A stretch of 64,000 nt of DNA from an uncultured Erythrobacter sp. (GCA_947499505.1 CANMOQ010000003.1:1-64000), one strand, 5' to 3'. Shown: positions 17,086 through 27,381, counted from the first letter of the stretch. The notes: generated from the sequence alone by a model not told the origin. A program made the numbers and translations.

Positions 17086-18073
17086 TCTGCAAAGCGGCAG
17101 CGCCGCGTTTAAGGTCAATTCACTGACCAATTTGGAGCAGGCCGATCCGGGCAAAGGCCGTGTGGTATGGGACCCTGCCCGATCCATCTGGAACACCGGC
17201 TTTATCCTCGGCGCATTAGTGCTCGGCCCGCTGTTTTTCTCATGGAGCGGCTTTGCCGTTTTTCTAGCGCTGTCAGCGGTGACTTTGTGCGCGGGCCATT
17301 CGGTCGGCTTTCATCGGCGCCTCATCCACCGCAGCTTTGAATGCCCCAAATGGCTGGAACGCGTCATGGTCTATTTCGGCACGCTGGTGGGCATGGGCGG
17401 CCCGGTCTGGACCATTGGCCTGCACGATATGCGCGATTGGGCCCAGCGTGAGGAGGATTGCCACTGGTTTCTGCGGCACGGCAAACCGATGGTGATAGAG
17501 GGGTTTACCTACCTCAATTTCAAGTTGATCCTGGATCACCCGCCCGGCTTTGATCCCGGGCCGGAGATAGCCGGTGACCGGTTTTACGCATTCCTTCAGC
17601 GCACATGGATGCTGCACCAAATTCCGCTCGCCATCGCGCTTTATGCCATGGGCGGATGGTCATGGGTGGTGTGGGGCGTGATCGTCAGAGTGGCCGCCTG
17701 CGTTTCCATGCATTGGTACATTTCCTATTTGGCGCACACGCGCGGGCCGCAAGATTGGCATTTGGACGATGCCGCCTTGCAAGCGCACAATGTGCCGATC
17801 TTGGCGATCCCGACCATGGGCGAAAGCTGGCATTGCAATCACCACGCCTTCCCGCGTTCGGCGGCGCATGGGCTGTATCCGGGGCAAATTGATCTTGGCT
17901 TTCAGTTTATCCGCCTGCTCGAAAAACTGGGTCTGGCGTGGGATATAAAGCTGCCCGCCAACCTTCCGCCTCGGCCAGGCATTTCGCCAGTGTCAGAGCG
18001 CGCGCTGTCGATCGCTTCGCCGGGGCAGGCGGAATTGGCGGGCAACGCCAAGCAGGCGCAAGCCGATGGTTGA
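17075..18073 (+). CDS. Fatty acid desaturase (acyl-CoA/acyl-lipid delta-9 type)
   Basis: 332 residues. Three histidine boxes for a di-iron site are visible: GHSVGFHRRLIHRSFE near residue 74, a second region around GLHDMRDW..EDCHWFLRHG, and SWHCNHHAFPRSAAH near residue 250. Four hydrophobic segments fit a membrane desaturase. It introduces a double bond into acyl chains with O2 and an electron donor and affects membrane fluidity. It overlaps the previous gene by 11 bases and the next by 8, giving a three-gene run. Confidence 0.9.
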   Translation: MGSDLQSGSAAFKVNSLTNLEQADPGKGRVVWDPARSIWNTGFILGALVLGPLFFSWSGFAVFLALSAVTLCAGHSVGFHRRLIHRSFECPKWLERVMVYFGTLVGMGGPVWTIGLHDMRDWAQREEDCHWFLRHGKPMVIEGFTYLNFKLILDHPPGFDPGPEIAGDRFYAFLQRTWMLHQIPLAIALYAMGGWSWVVWGVIVRVAACVSMHWYISYLAHTRGPQDWHLDDAALQAHNVPILAIPTMGESWHCNHHAFPRSAAHGLYPGQIDLGFQFIRLLEKLGLAWDIKLPANLPPRPGISPVSERALSIASPGQAELAGNAKQAQADG

Positions 18074-18425
18074 TAATCGCTCTGGTGATATCGCTGATTT
18101 TCGCCGCAGCAATGGATTTGCCGCGCACGACGAAAAAGCGCTCGTCTGGATGGCAACGCTTGGGCCACTTGAACTGCCGCTTCCCAATTTCCGCTGGCGC
18201 CGCGAGATACTGACACAGTACGATGCACATCATTTGCTCACCGGCTATGACACGAGCGCTCGCGGTGAATTGCTTGTCGCAGCATGGGAAGTCGGCGCGC
18301 GCTGCTACTCAGACTGGCGCGCGCGCTCGCTATGTCGTGGACTGATGCTGCTCGGCCTGATCCGATACCCAGGGCAAACATACCGAGCCTATCGGCGCGG
18401 AAAGATGGCATGCGACGGCTGCTGA
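18066..18425 (+). CDS. Coq4-like protein, shortened, with altered metal motif
   Basis: 119 residues beginning inside the desaturase stop (ATGGTTGA). The segment YDAHHLLTGYDTSARGELLV strongly resembles the HDxxH-x(n)-E signature of Coq4 (HDLxHVLTGYxxxxxGE), which binds a metal and scaffolds ubiquinone synthesis. The first His is replaced by Tyr. At 119 residues it is about half the length of typical Coq4. Coupling to a desaturase suggests a lipid-related role, but this is inference. Family call moderate, function uncertain. Confidence 0.65.
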   Translation: MVDNRSGDIADFRRSNGFAAHDEKALVWMATLGPLELPLPNFRWRREILTQYDAHHLLTGYDTSARGELLVAAWEVGARCYSDWRARSLCRGLMLLGLIRYPGQTYRAYRRGKMACDGC

Positions 18426-18732
18426 CCTGATTTTCCTACCCGGCGGGATTGGGGTATCTCCGCAGAATGCTTCGGTTTGGTCTTTCAGCTTTGCGCGAAT
18501 TCGCCAGTTTCGCACTCAGGATGCTGGCGAGCTCGCGTCCCGACTATGATCGGAAAAAGCTATCAATAACCGCTGCTGTGATCGATTGGTTTTTCGCCCC
18601 TGAACACTGTTCCAGCTGTTCCAAACGTGCATGGCGCGCGACGAACCGAGGACGCGTTCAGGCTGCCCGGTGGATTGCGGCTGCACCCGGGCGACACCAT
18701 GTTGTAGCATTGCCAGTTCAGGAGACGCGCGC
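18426..18732. other. Intergenic region containing a dispersed repeat
   Basis: No convincing gene. The 18558-18630 segment matches the complement of 48475-48549. The upstream part (18430-18557) shows nothing I recognise. The final bases before 18733 contain CAGGAGA, which serves the next gene. Confidence 0.5.
18558..18630 (+). repeat. 72-bp dispersed repeat, copy 1
   Basis: The sequence around GATCGATTGGTTTTTCGCCC (18580-18599), then CTGTTCCAGCTGTTCCAAA, aligns with the minus strand of 48475-48549 (GATCGATTGGTTTTTTGGCC, TGTTCCAGCCGTTCCAAGC). I count roughly 80 percent matching positions. TGTTCCAGCTGTTCC is itself a near-direct repeat. It could be a mobile-element remnant, a small RNA part or a regulator site; no gene is supported. 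Confidence 0.65.
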
Positions 18733-20349
18733 ATGGAACAGCTAGGACAAGACCTTGAGACTCTACGGCGCGTGCCGCTGGCCGATGCGCATGTCGACGC
18801 AATCTGCAAGATCGGGACCGAGCGGACCTATCCCAAGGGGCACATCTTCGCCGAAGTTGGCGAGCCGATGGACACCTTCACCTACGTGCTCGACGGCGAG
18901 ATCGAAGTGATCGACGCCTACACCCGCGAGCGGATGTTCGAGCACAGCCTAGGGCCGACGCAGTTCATGGGCGAGATTGCCTTCATGAATGGCGGGAACT
19001 GGTTCCTGCCGATGCGGGCAGCAAAGGAAACCCGGGTCATTGAGGCCCCGCGCGAGGCGATGCTGGAGCTGATGAGCCGGGTGCCCGAGCTGTCGGATCA
19101 CATCATCACCGTGTTCGCAGCGCGCAGGCAGCGGCAATTCGAGCTCAAGAACAGCTCTGTCAAAGTGATTGGCGCAGACCGCGATCCGGCGGTGCAAAAG
19201 GTCGAGGGCTTCCTCTCGCGCAACCGCATCCCGTTCCAAAGCTTCGACATGGATGCCTCTGACGAGGAAACCGCGCATGTCTGCGACCTCAGCGGGCATC
19301 AGCCCTCCGTGATCGTGGGCAGAGACCAAAAGCTGGATGATCCAACGCCGCGCAAGGTCGCCCAGCACCTCGGCCTGGATCTCGACATCTGCTCAAAGCG
19401 GACCTTTGACCTGCTGATCGTCGGCGGCGGGCCGGCAGGCGTTGCAGCGGCGGTCTATGCTGGGGCGGAGGGGATTGAGGCGCTGCTGATCGAGGACATG
19501 GCGATTGGCGGGCAAGCAGGCACATCAAGCCGGATTGAGAACTACATGGGCTTTCCCACCGGCATCAGCGGCACAGACCTGACCTATCGCGGGCAGATCC
19601 AGGCGCTGAAGTTCGGCACGCGGTTCGCGATGCCGCGCCGGGTTGAGAAGCTGGAGCGACGCAGCGATGGTACGTTCTGCGCGGTGCTGGATGATGGCGA
19701 TGAGATCTGCGCGCGCGCCGTGCTCGTCAGCACCGGCGTGCAATACAGCCGCCTACCATTGGACCGGCTCGAGGAGCTGGAGGGCGCAGGCGTGTTCTAC
19801 GCCGCAACCGAGATGGAGGCGCGCTTTTGCAAGAACACCGAAGCCGTCGTGATCGGCGGCGGCAATTCCGCTGGGCAAGCGGCCATGTATCTCTCGCGCA
19901 GCGCAGCGCATGTGCATCTGGTCGTGCGCTCGGGCAGTCTCGCAGCCAGCATGTCAAGCTACCTCTCCAGCCGGCTAGAGGCGGATCCGCGCGTCACAAT
20001 CCATTACAACACCAGCGTCACCGAGCTTCACGGAGAAGACCGCCTAGAGGCGGTGACGTTCACAACGCCTGAGGGCGAGACGCGTCAGGACACGCGGGCA
20101 CTCTTCATCATGATCGGCGCTGCGCCCAATACGGCCTGGCTGTCGGGCCTGGTCGATACCGATGAGCGCGGGTTTGTACTGACCGGAGCAGAGGTGGGCC
20201 GCCCCTCCCCCTTTGAAACGGGCACGGACGGCGTCTTTGCCGTGGGTGATGTGCGCGCCGGATCGGTCAAACGCGTGGCCAGCGCGGTAGGCGAAGGCTC
20301 CGTCGTCGTTTCGCAAATTTGGAGCTATCTTGACAGTCCGGAAGGCTAA
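18733..20349 (+). CDS. cNMP-binding / thioredoxin-reductase-like FAD oxidoreductase fusion
   Basis: 538 residues. Domains in order: a cyclic-nucleotide-binding/CRP-like barrel (about 20-130, TYPKGHIFAEVGEPMDTFTY, VLDGEIEVID); a small thioredoxin/glutaredoxin-like region (about 145-220); and a TrxR-like FAD/NADPH module (about 225-538). FAD site GGGPAGVAAAVYAG, NADPH site GGGNSAGQAAMYLS, second FAD motif GVFAVGDVRAGS. The usual redox CxxC of TrxR is missing (VFYAATEMEA where CATC is expected), and the glutaredoxin-like part has no CxxC either. So it likely uses FAD/NAD(P)H with a different acceptor. Start chosen for CAGGAGA upstream. Confidence 0.88.
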   Translation: MEQLGQDLETLRRVPLADAHVDAICKIGTERTYPKGHIFAEVGEPMDTFTYVLDGEIEVIDAYTRERMFEHSLGPTQFMGEIAFMNGGNWFLPMRAAKETRVIEAPREAMLELMSRVPELSDHIITVFAARRQRQFELKNSSVKVIGADRDPAVQKVEGFLSRNRIPFQSFDMDASDEETAHVCDLSGHQPSVIVGRDQKLDDPTPRKVAQHLGLDLDICSKRTFDLLIVGGGPAGVAAAVYAGAEGIEALLIEDMAIGGQAGTSSRIENYMGFPTGISGTDLTYRGQIQALKFGTRFAMPRRVEKLERRSDGTFCAVLDDGDEICARAVLVSTGVQYSRLPLDRLEELEGAGVFYAATEMEARFCKNTEAVVIGGGNSAGQAAMYLSRSAAHVHLVVRSGSLAASMSSYLSSRLEADPRVTIHYNTSVTELHGEDRLEAVTFTTPEGETRQDTRALFIMIGAAPNTAWLSGLVDTDERGFVLTGAEVGRPSPFETGTDGVFAVGDVRAGSVKRVASAVGEGSVVVSQIWSYLDSPEG

Positions 20350-20437
20350 ACAAAGCTCTAGAAACACAAATGGATGCCGTTATGCTTGGACCATGAGCAC
20401 TTCTGACGTGCTCGGTCGCACTAACGGGGCAATCACA

Positions 20438-22030
20438 ATGGTATTCGCGCGTCTATTCGCATCTCTTTTACTGACATTCGCATTTCTAGGCTCTGTGCCG
20501 GCGCGCGCGGACTGGTACGAAGCATCAAGCGACCATTTCGTGATTTACGCTGATGACAGCGAGAAAGACATTCGCCGCTATGCGCAAAACCTTGAGCGCT
20601 TCCACGCCGCGATGGAATTGCTTACCAGGCGTAAGGTAGAGAAACCCAGCCCCTCAAACCGAGTGGTGATCTTCGCCGTTGGCAGCCAAAGAGACGTGCG
20701 CAAGCTCTCGGGCAGAAAGAGCCGCTATGTCGCGGGATTCTATCGCCCAAGAGCAGGTGCAAGCCGGGCCTTTGTCCAAGATATTCGCCATAAAAGCGGC
20801 TATCCGGATTTCTCGACGATCGTGCTGCTTCACGAATACGCGCACCACTTCCTAATCTCACAGTCCCGCTTCGGCATGCCGCGCTGGCTCAACGAAGGCG
20901 CGGCTGAGTTTTTCGCATCAGCATCCTTCCCAAGCAAAGGCGGCATTCAAATCGGCCTCCCGGCCCAGCACCGCGCCAATGAGCTGTTCAATTCCGCTGA
21001 TGTAAGCATTTATGAGCTGCTTGATCATGAACTTTACGAGCGCAATCGCGGCAAAGGATATGACGCATTCTATGGACGCAGCTGGCTGCTCTACCATTAC
21101 CTGACCTTCAACGAAGACCGGCAAGGTCAGCTGAGCAAATACCAAGCAGAAGTGCTTTCGGGCCTATCCTCACATGAGGCGGGCAAGAAGGCGTTTGGCG
21201 ATTTGGATCAGCACGAAAAGGAACTTAGATCCTATTTGCGAAAGCGCATGCCCGGCCTTGGGTTAGCTCCAGAAAGGCTCCCAATCGGCGAAGTCACCTT
21301 GCGCAAGCTGCCAAAAGGCGAGGCGGAAATGATGCCAATCCGCATCCGATCACAGCGCGGGGTCGACAAAGAAACGGCCGCAGAAGTGCTTGCCGATGCC
21401 CGAAAAGTGGCAGCGAAATACCCTAGTGATGCTGGCGTTCTATCAGCCCTCGCCGAAGCAGAGTACGACGCGGGCAATGATGCCGAAGCCATCGCTGCCG
21501 CCGATGCGGCAATCGCGATCGATCCGGCGCGCACCAATCCCTATGTTCAAAAGGGCTAGGCGCTGTTTCGCATGGCGCACGATGCAGAGGATGAGAAGGC
21601 CGCGATTGATCTGGCGATGAAGCCATTTTCGCAGCTCAACAAGATCGAGAATGACCATCCGTTGCCGCTGATCTACTATTATCGTAGCTATGCTCAGCGC
21701 GGGGTTGAACCGCCTGAAAACGCCAAGCATGCGCTGGAACGCGCGGCTGAGCTCGCGCCATTCGATAAGGGGCTGTGGATGCAGGCTGCGATGATGCAAA
21801 TGCAGGAAGGCAAGATTGCCATCGCAAAAAGCTCGCTACAGCCTTTGGCCAATGATCCGCACGGTGGCAATCAGGCAGACCGCGTGAAGAACATCATCGC
21901 GCTGCTCGACAAAACCGAGGAAGGTTCAGTGATCACCAGCCGCGATTTGGCGGTAACCGCGCCCGTGGCTCAGGTCAGCGTTCCAGCGGTACCGGGTGAT
22001 GATGATAGTGATGGTGGAGCAGACGAGTAG
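20438..22030 (+). pseudogene. Secreted HExxH metallopeptidase with TPR repeats, interrupted by TAG
   Basis: One reading frame runs from 20438 to 22030 but is cut by a single in-frame TAG at 21557-21559. The part upstream has a signal peptide (ending PARA), a DUF1570-like peptidase core with zinc site LLHEYAHHFLIS and a conserved Glu nearby, and TPR-like helices. Without the stop the protein continues as ..NPYVQKG-[stop]-ALFRMAHDAEDEKAAIDLAM, clearly further TPR sequence, for about 530 residues in total. A single base change would restore Tyr at the stop. The upstream fragment (373 residues) may still fold. No frameshift is needed. Confidence 0.8.
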
Positions 22031-22059
22031 GCCTCCCCTGCTCCACCATAAGCCTTAAG

Positions 22060-22596
22060 TTAGCGGCTCATCATTCCAGTCACGATTGAGCCTAAGATAC
22101 CACCCAGCGCTCCACCACCTGATGATCCGCCAGCCGGGGCAGCGCCGCCGCCGCTCGCTTGTTTCGCCATATAGCCAGCAGCGGCCATTGCGAGGATTGG
22201 CAGCATCTTTTTCAAAATGCCCTCGTCAATCCCGGTCATCGAGGCGACTTCGCCCGCGACCGAGCGGCTCACATCCTTGCTACCAAAGATGTTGCCAAGG
22301 ATATCATTGCCTTGATTAACGGGCGTCGCTTGGGTGCCCAGCACCGCATCGAGCAGGCCGCCTCCCAAACCACCGCCGCCGCTTGAGCCGCCGCCCAAAA
22401 TAGCGCCAGCCAGTCCGCCTAACCCGCCCATTGGGTCAGGCGTGGACGTGCCACCGGTTGCGCTACGCCCCATTCCAGCGACGATTGCTGGGAGCAAAGC
22501 GCCGGCGGCCGTCTTGGCCGTGCCTTCATCAATGCCGAGCTCGCGCGCCATTGATGAAATTGCGCCGGTTTGCTGCAAAACCTGGCCTAAACTCAT
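22060..22596 (-). CDS. DUF937 domain protein
   Basis: 178 residues. The N-terminal region MSLGQVLQQTGAISSMAREL and GIDEGTAKTAAGALLPAIVA is the DUF937 signature, with Gly-rich linkers and a second helical copy (EVASMTGIDEGILKKMLPIL). Cytoplasmic or peripheral; function unknown. It lies 28 bases after a related shorter gene on the same strand. AGGGGAACGG ribosome site upstream. Confidence 0.88.
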   Translation of the reverse strand: MSLGQVLQQTGAISSMARELGIDEGTAKTAAGALLPAIVAGMGRSATGGTSTPDPMGGLGGLAGAILGGGSSGGGGLGGGLLDAVLGTQATPVNQGNDILGNIFGSKDVSRSVAGEVASMTGIDEGILKKMLPILAMAAAGYMAKQASGGGAAPAGGSSGGGALGGILGSIVTGMMSR

Positions 22597-22624
22597 GTCC
22601 GTTCCCCTCGATCAAATGCCGTGA

Positions 22625-22999
22625 TTACTTCTTGCCGAACAGACCTTTGGCCATGCCCATCACGTCATTGATCGGGTTTCCGTCGCCATCCTGATCAAGC
22701 ATACTTGCAAGATTGCCGAGCATACCTTCGCCCTCGCCTGCGTCTTGCATTTTGCCAACCAAGTCGCCCAATGCGCTCTCACCGCCCATTTGCTCCATGA
22801 TGCCGCTAAGCGCGCCGGCATCCATCCCGGTCTTTTGCGCGGCCAGTTCAACAGTATCGCCGTCTTCGCCATGCGAGGCGCCAAGTGCGGCGACCGCTTT
22901 TTCAGCCATTGCTGGATCAATTCCAACCTTTTCAGCAAGGCTCGCGACCGTGTCTGGTGAGCCTGAAACTTGCTGCATAATGCTGTCGAGAATGCTCAT
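22625..22999 (-). CDS. Short DUF937-like protein
   Basis: 124 residues with the same helical pattern as its neighbour (VASLAEKVGIDPAMAEKAVA). The C-terminal DQDGDGNPIND looks like a calcium-binding EF-hand-type loop, though a full EF-hand helix pair is not obvious. It precedes the longer DUF937 gene by 28 bases, so the two are probably co-transcribed. Function unknown. Confidence 0.8.
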   Translation of the reverse strand: MSILDSIMQQVSGSPDTVASLAEKVGIDPAMAEKAVAALGASHGEDGDTVELAAQKTGMDAGALSGIMEQMGGESALGDLVGKMQDAGEGEGMLGNLASMLDQDGDGNPINDVMGMAKGLFGKK

Positions 23000-23060
23000 A
23001 TTATTGATCCTTCTTTGGTGATTCTTGATTGCCTCATTCTGCGCGCAAAGGCCGCAAATG

Positions 23061-23097
23061 AAAAGGCCCCGCTCCGGCTGTCTTGCCGGGCGGGGCC
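23061..23097 (-). terminator. Rho-independent terminator of pckA
   Basis: Read on the minus strand, GGCCCCGC pairs with GCGGGGCC around a short inner hairpin (CCGGC/GCCGG), followed by TTTT. It lies 25 bases past the pckA stop. Confidence 0.85.
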
Positions 23098-23121
23098 CTC
23101 CTCTCCAACCGCAAAATTCTG

Positions 23122-24738
23122 TTATGCGGCGACCGGCGCATCCGGTGCGGCCTGTCTCACGCCTTCATCAACATGCGCTTCGAATTCAGCGAAATTGTCG
23201 ATGAACAGCTGCACCAGCTTGTGCGCGGTCGCATCATATTCGCGTTTGTCAGCCCAGGTCTCGCGTGGATTAAGGATCGTTTGATCGATCCCCGCCTCGG
23301 CCAGCACGGGTACGTGGACCGGCACATCAAAGCCAAAATTGTCGTCACGGCGATATTCGACATTGTCGAGATCACCGTTGAGCGCCGCATTGAGCAGCGC
23401 GCGTGTCGCCTTGATCGGCATCCGGTTGCCAACGCCATATTTGCCGCCGGTCCAGCCGGTGTTGAGCAACCAGCATTGCACGCCGCCCTTGGCAATACGC
23501 TCTTTCAGCAGATTGCCATAGACACTTGGGTGGCGCGGCATGAACGGCGCGCCAAAACAGGTGCTGAAGGTTGCCTCCGGCTCGGTCACGCCGATCTCAG
23601 TGCCAGCGACCTTCGCGGTGTAGCCCGACAGGAAGTGATACATCGCCTGCTCAGGTGTCAGCCGCGCAATTGGAGGCAGCACGCCGAACGCGTCCGCTGT
23701 CAGCATCACGACATTGCTCGGCACTGGGCCGAGATTGTCGGCGCTGGTGTTCGGGATGAAATCAATCGGATAGGCGCCGCGCGTGTTCTCAGCCAGTGAG
23801 TTATCGTCAAAGTCGAGCGTACGGGTCTGCTCGTCCATCACCACGTTTTCGAGCACTGTGCCGAAACGCTTGGTGGTCGCGTAGATCTCCGGCTCAGCCT
23901 CTTCAGACAGGCGGATCATCTTGGCATAGCAGCCACCCTCAAAATTGAAGACCGCCGTGTCGGACCAGCCATGCTCATCATCGCCGATAAGCGTGCGCGA
24001 AGCGTCCGCGCTAAGCGTGGTCTTGCCGGTGCCGGACAGGCCAAAGAACACCGCCGTCTTGTTATCCGGCCCGATATTGGCCGAGCAATGCATCGGCATC
24101 ACGCCTTTTGTCGGCAGCAGATAGTTGAGAATACCAAAGACACTCTTTTTCATCTCGCCGGCATATTTCGTCCCGCCGATCAGGATCAGCTTTTCAGACA
24201 GGTTGACCGCGATCACTGTCTCACCGCGCGTGCCATGGCGCGCCGGGTCGGCCCGGAAACTGGGCAGATCAATGATCGTGTATTCAGGCGCGAAATCAGC
24301 CAGCTCGTCGGTGTTAGGACGCACCAACAGAGTGCGAATAAACAGATTGTGCCAGGCAAGCTCGTTGATCACGCGCACGTTAACGCGGTGCTCTGCCTGC
24401 GATCCGCCAAACAGATCCGCGACGTAGAGGGTTTCTTTCTCGCCAAGGGCACCGAGGAAATCTTGTTTGAGCGCAGCAAAATGCTCTGGCGTCATGGAGG
24501 CATTCACCTTGCCCCACCAGACCGTGTCCTCGGTGACAGAATCGCGCACGATGAACTTGTCCTTCGCGCTGCGCCCGGTGTGCGCGCCGGTTTTAACAAC
24601 CAATGCGCCGTCCTTGGACAGGGCCCCTTCGCCGCTGGAAATCGAGGCCTCGACAAGCTCCGGCGTGCCGAGATTGGGGTGAATTTCAGCTGAGGTTTCA
24701 ATACCCTGTGATGACAAAGGGTGGGCAAGCGGGGTCAA
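23122..24738 (-). CDS. pckA: Phosphoenolpyruvate carboxykinase (ATP)
   Basis: 538 residues, the normal length of the ATP-dependent enzyme. It converts oxaloacetate and ATP to PEP, ADP and CO2 at the start of gluconeogenesis. Diagnostic stretches are [15 protein letters not shown], the P-loop [13 protein letters not shown], the metal/nucleotide site IGDDEHGW, and [23 protein letters not shown] ribosome site precedes it and a terminator follows. From knowledge of related Rhizobiales, pckA often lies next to chvI and is controlled by it; here the chvI gene is divergent, 315 bases away. Confidence 0.97.
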   Translation of the reverse strand: MTPLAHPLSSQGIETSAEIHPNLGTPELVEASISSGEGALSKDGALVVKTGAHTGRSAKDKFIVRDSVTEDTVWWGKVNASMTPEHFAALKQDFLGALGEKETLYVADLFGGSQAEHRVNVRVINELAWHNLFIRTLLVRPNTDELADFAPEYTIIDLPSFRADPARHGTRGETVIAVNLSEKLILIGGTKYAGEMKKSVFGILNYLLPTKGVMPMHCSANIGPDNKTAVFFGLSGTGKTTLSADASRTLIGDDEHGWSDTAVFNFEGGCYAKMIRLSEEAEPEIYATTKRFGTVLENVVMDEQTRTLDFDDNSLAENTRGAYPIDFIPNTSADNLGPVPSNVVMLTADAFGVLPPIARLTPEQAMYHFLSGYTAKVAGTEIGVTEPEATFSTCFGAPFMPRHPSVYGNLLKERIAKGGVQCWLLNTGWTGGKYGVGNRMPIKATRALLNAALNGDLDNVEYRRDDNFGFDVPVHVPVLAEAGIDQTILNPRETWADKREYDATAHKLVQLFIDNFAEFEAHVDEGVRQAAPDAPVAA

Positions 24739-25052
24739 CGCATTTCTCCTGAACCATTATGGTTGTGCAATTTATGAAATCGGAAACATTGCTTCCCCGG
24801 CGACCGCTTTTGACTGTCTTGCGGTGCGTCAGTGGCCTGCGCTGGTCCGTTTATGCATACGTGTGCATAGATGCGCGTGGCAGCCTCGTCAAACGCGGCA
24901 AGCGCAATATCTACTGCCATCTTTGCAAGCCGCGCTTGCGCTCTAAACGCCCGCGTTGTTTATGGCGCATGATGCGGCTATTCATGGTGTGAGCGCCGGA
25001 GTACGCAGGCACGCTAACCAAGCGCAGACTAAGTGGCTGGGAGACATGACGA
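24739..25052. promoter_or_regulatory. Divergent pckA/chvI intergenic region
   Basis: 314 bases between two divergent genes. Open frames in it are short and lack ribosome sites. It contains TGCATACGTGTGCATA at about 24854-24869, a near palindrome that could be an operator, but I cannot assign a protein. It must hold both promoters. Confidence 0.5.
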
Positions 25053-25817
25053 ATGAGCGATAGCACCAGCGATATCATGACCAAGGCAGAGCCTGCCAAA
25101 GGCGATGAAGTGACGATCGCGCTGGTCGATGATGATCGCAATATCCTCACCACGGTTTCGATTGCGCTGCAGGCAGAAGGGTTCGTAACCCGGCTCTATT
25201 CCGATGGCGAAACCGCGCTCAAAGCGTTGCTTGACAATCCTCCTGACCTCGCCGTGTTCGACATCAAGATGCCGAAGATGGACGGCCTGGAATTGCTCAG
25301 CAAAGTGCGCGAACACACCGCTCTGCCGGTTATATTCCTGACCTCCAAAGACGATGAGCTGGACGAGGAAGTGGGGCTGGAGCTTGGCGCGGACGATTAC
25401 ATCGCCAAGCCGTTCAGCCTGCGCCTGCTAATCGCCCGTATTCGCGCGATTCTGCGCCGTGCTGACCCGAGCAAAGCGATCGGAATTGAGACCCAGGAAA
25501 TTGAACCGGTCAATCCCAGCATTTCGACCGGGCGGCTGTATATGGACCCCGCTCGGCACCATGTGACTTGGGATGAAAAGCCGGTCAGTCTGACAGTCAC
25601 AGAATTCCTGATTTTGGAAGCGCTGGCGGCGCGTCCCGGTGTGATCAAAAGCCGCAACCAATTGATGGATGCGGCCTATCCGGACGATATTTTCGTCGAT
25701 GACCGCACAGTGGATAGCCACATCAAGCGCATGCGGCGCAAATTCCGCGTCGTCGATCCGCAATTTGGCGCGATCGATACGCTCTACGGGGCAGGCTACA
25801 GCTTCACTGATGGTTGA
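25053..25817 (+). CDS. chvI: Response regulator, OmpR family, ChvI-like
   Basis: 254 residues. The N-terminal receiver (about 20-140) has the acidic pair in LVDDDR, phospho-acceptor Asp in [15 protein letters not shown], Thr in VIFLTSKD and Lys in YIAKPFS. The C-terminal winged helix (about 160-254) has the OmpR pattern ending [16 protein letters not shown] and LYGAGYSF. Partner of the sensor kinase that follows and overlaps by 8 bases. ChvI in related alphaproteobacteria responds to acid and envelope stress. Confidence 0.95.
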   Translation: MSDSTSDIMTKAEPAKGDEVTIALVDDDRNILTTVSIALQAEGFVTRLYSDGETALKALLDNPPDLAVFDIKMPKMDGLELLSKVREHTALPVIFLTSKDDELDEEVGLELGADDYIAKPFSLRLLIARIRAILRRADPSKAIGIETQEIEPVNPSISTGRLYMDPARHHVTWDEKPVSLTVTEFLILEALAARPGVIKSRNQLMDAAYPDDIFVDDRTVDSHIKRMRRKFRVVDPQFGAIDTLYGAGYSFTDG

Positions 25818-27381
25818 AGATGATGCTCCAACGCTGGATCAAGGAGTGGAACGCCTCAGTCTGACGGGCCGTTTCTCTCTCACCGCGCGCATACTCATCG
25901 TGAACCTCTTGCCGCTGCTATTCCTCGGCGGCGGGCTGTTTTACATCGACAGCTACCGCACGCAGCTGCTTGACGAGCGCTTCAAACTGGCCCGGATTGA
26001 AGCTCAGATTGCCGCCGAAGCATTGGCCGGCGTCTCCCGCGAGCGGCAAGAAGCGCTGCTGGTGCAGATCGGCAAAGAGCAGCGCATGCGCATGCGCATG
26101 TTCGATGCAGAAGGGTTGCTGTGGGCTGACAGTTTCGCGCTCGACGAAGACGGCCCCGCATTTGAATTTGACGACATCAGCGATGATGACTGGAACCTGC
26201 GCTTCGCCCGTTGGCTCGACCGTGCGGTCGATACTGTCGTCAGCGCCAAGCCAGTCACCGACTATGTCGAGAAAGAATCGGACCAGGCCGATGATTGGCC
26301 AGAACTTGTTGCCGCCCGAGAGCAAGGCATCAGCCAAATCACGCTTTACGATTGGCGCGATGGCACTCCGGTGATCACCGCTGCCGCTCCTGTTGGCTTG
26401 AATGGTGCGACCCTGCTGACCACGCGCAATGCAGTCGACATTACAGAGGCTGTGCGCGCCGCGCGGTCGACCTTGGTGATTGCAGTTCTGATCGTTCTCT
26501 TCGCCTCTTTCCTCTTGTCCCTGTTCCTAGCCCGCACAATCGTCACCCCGCTGCGCCTGCTTTCCAAAGCAGCCGTGAGAGTACGCCAGGGCCGCGAGCG
26601 CGAAGTCGAGGTCCCTCGCCTGCCGGAACGCGGAGATGAGATCGGTCTGCTCGCCCGCGCAGTTTCCGACATGACGGGCGCGCTGCGCCACAGGATTGAT
26701 GCAGTCGACAGCTTTGCCGCCGATGTCGCGCATGAAATTAAAAATCCGCTCGCAAGCCTGCGCAGCGCCATTGAAGCACTGCCGCGCGTCGAAGACGAAG
26801 AGACGCGCAAGAAGCTCACCGACATTGCCACCCACGACGTGCGCCGCATCGACCGGCTCGTCACCGAGATTTCCGACGCGAGCCGGATCGATTCTGAAAT
26901 GTCGCGCGCCACGCTAGAGCGGATCGATCTGTCTGATTTGGTGCGGGCCATCATCGGCAGCCGCGAGGACCGCGCTGAAAATCGCAACCGAGAGATCATC
27001 TTGAAGGCGCGCGGATTTGCCGCCAATGTGATCGGTGTGGGTCCGCGTCTGGAGCGCGTGGTCGAAAACCTGCTGGACAATGCGGTGTCGTTCTCGCCGC
27101 CTAAGGCTCCAATACTGGTAGAGATTGAGAACGACGGGGAATGTGTCGCCCTGACCGTCTGCGACGAAGGCCCGGGAATTCCAGAGGACGCGCGCGAAAA
27201 AGTGTTCACGCGCTTCCATTCGATCCGCCCGGACAATGAGGATTTCGGCAATCACTCCGGCCTCGGCCTCGCCATCGCGCGGGCCATTGCCGAGGCGCAT
27301 GACGGCTCTCTGGTGGCCGAAAGCCGGGCCGACGGGCAAAGCGGCGCCTGTCTGCGGCTCCAGCTGCCAGCGGCGGTCTGA
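25810..27381 (+). CDS. chvG: Sensor histidine kinase, ChvG/ExoS-like
   Basis: 523 residues, starting inside the chvI stop (ATGGTTGA), so the two are translationally coupled. A membrane helix near 24-45 and a second near 215-240 flank a periplasmic sensor region. Then come a HAMP-like linker, H-box [15 protein letters not shown]-box [11 protein letters not shown]1 DEGPGIPED and G2 [11 protein letters not shown]. In the family the kinase phosphorylates ChvI, and its sensor region is the target of the ExoR regulator in Rhizobiales. ExoR is not seen here. Confidence 0.95.
   Translation: MVEDDAPTLDQGVERLSLTGRFSLTARILIVNLLPLLFLGGGLFYIDSYRTQLLDERFKLARIEAQIAAEALAGVSRERQEALLVQIGKEQRMRMRMFDAEGLLWADSFALDEDGPAFEFDDISDDDWNLRFARWLDRAVDTVVSAKPVTDYVEKESDQADDWPELVAAREQGISQITLYDWRDGTPVITAAAPVGLNGATLLTTRNAVDITEAVRAARSTLVIAVLIVLFASFLLSLFLARTIVTPLRLLSKAAVRVRQGREREVEVPRLPERGDEIGLLARAVSDMTGALRHRIDAVDSFAADVAHEIKNPLASLRSAIEALPRVEDEETRKKLTDIATHDVRRIDRLVTEISDASRIDSEMSRATLERIDLSDLVRAIIGSREDRAENRNREIILKARGFAANVIGVGPRLERVVENLLDNAVSFSPPKAPILVEIENDGECVALTVCDEGPGIPEDAREKVFTRFHSIRPDNEDFGNHSGLGLAIARAIAEAHDGSLVAESRADGQSGACLRLQLPAAV

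Noticed and set aside
18449..18745. 98-codon frame before the TrxR-like gene
   Set aside because: It covers the dispersed repeat and has no ribosome site; the conserved part is seen at the DNA level.
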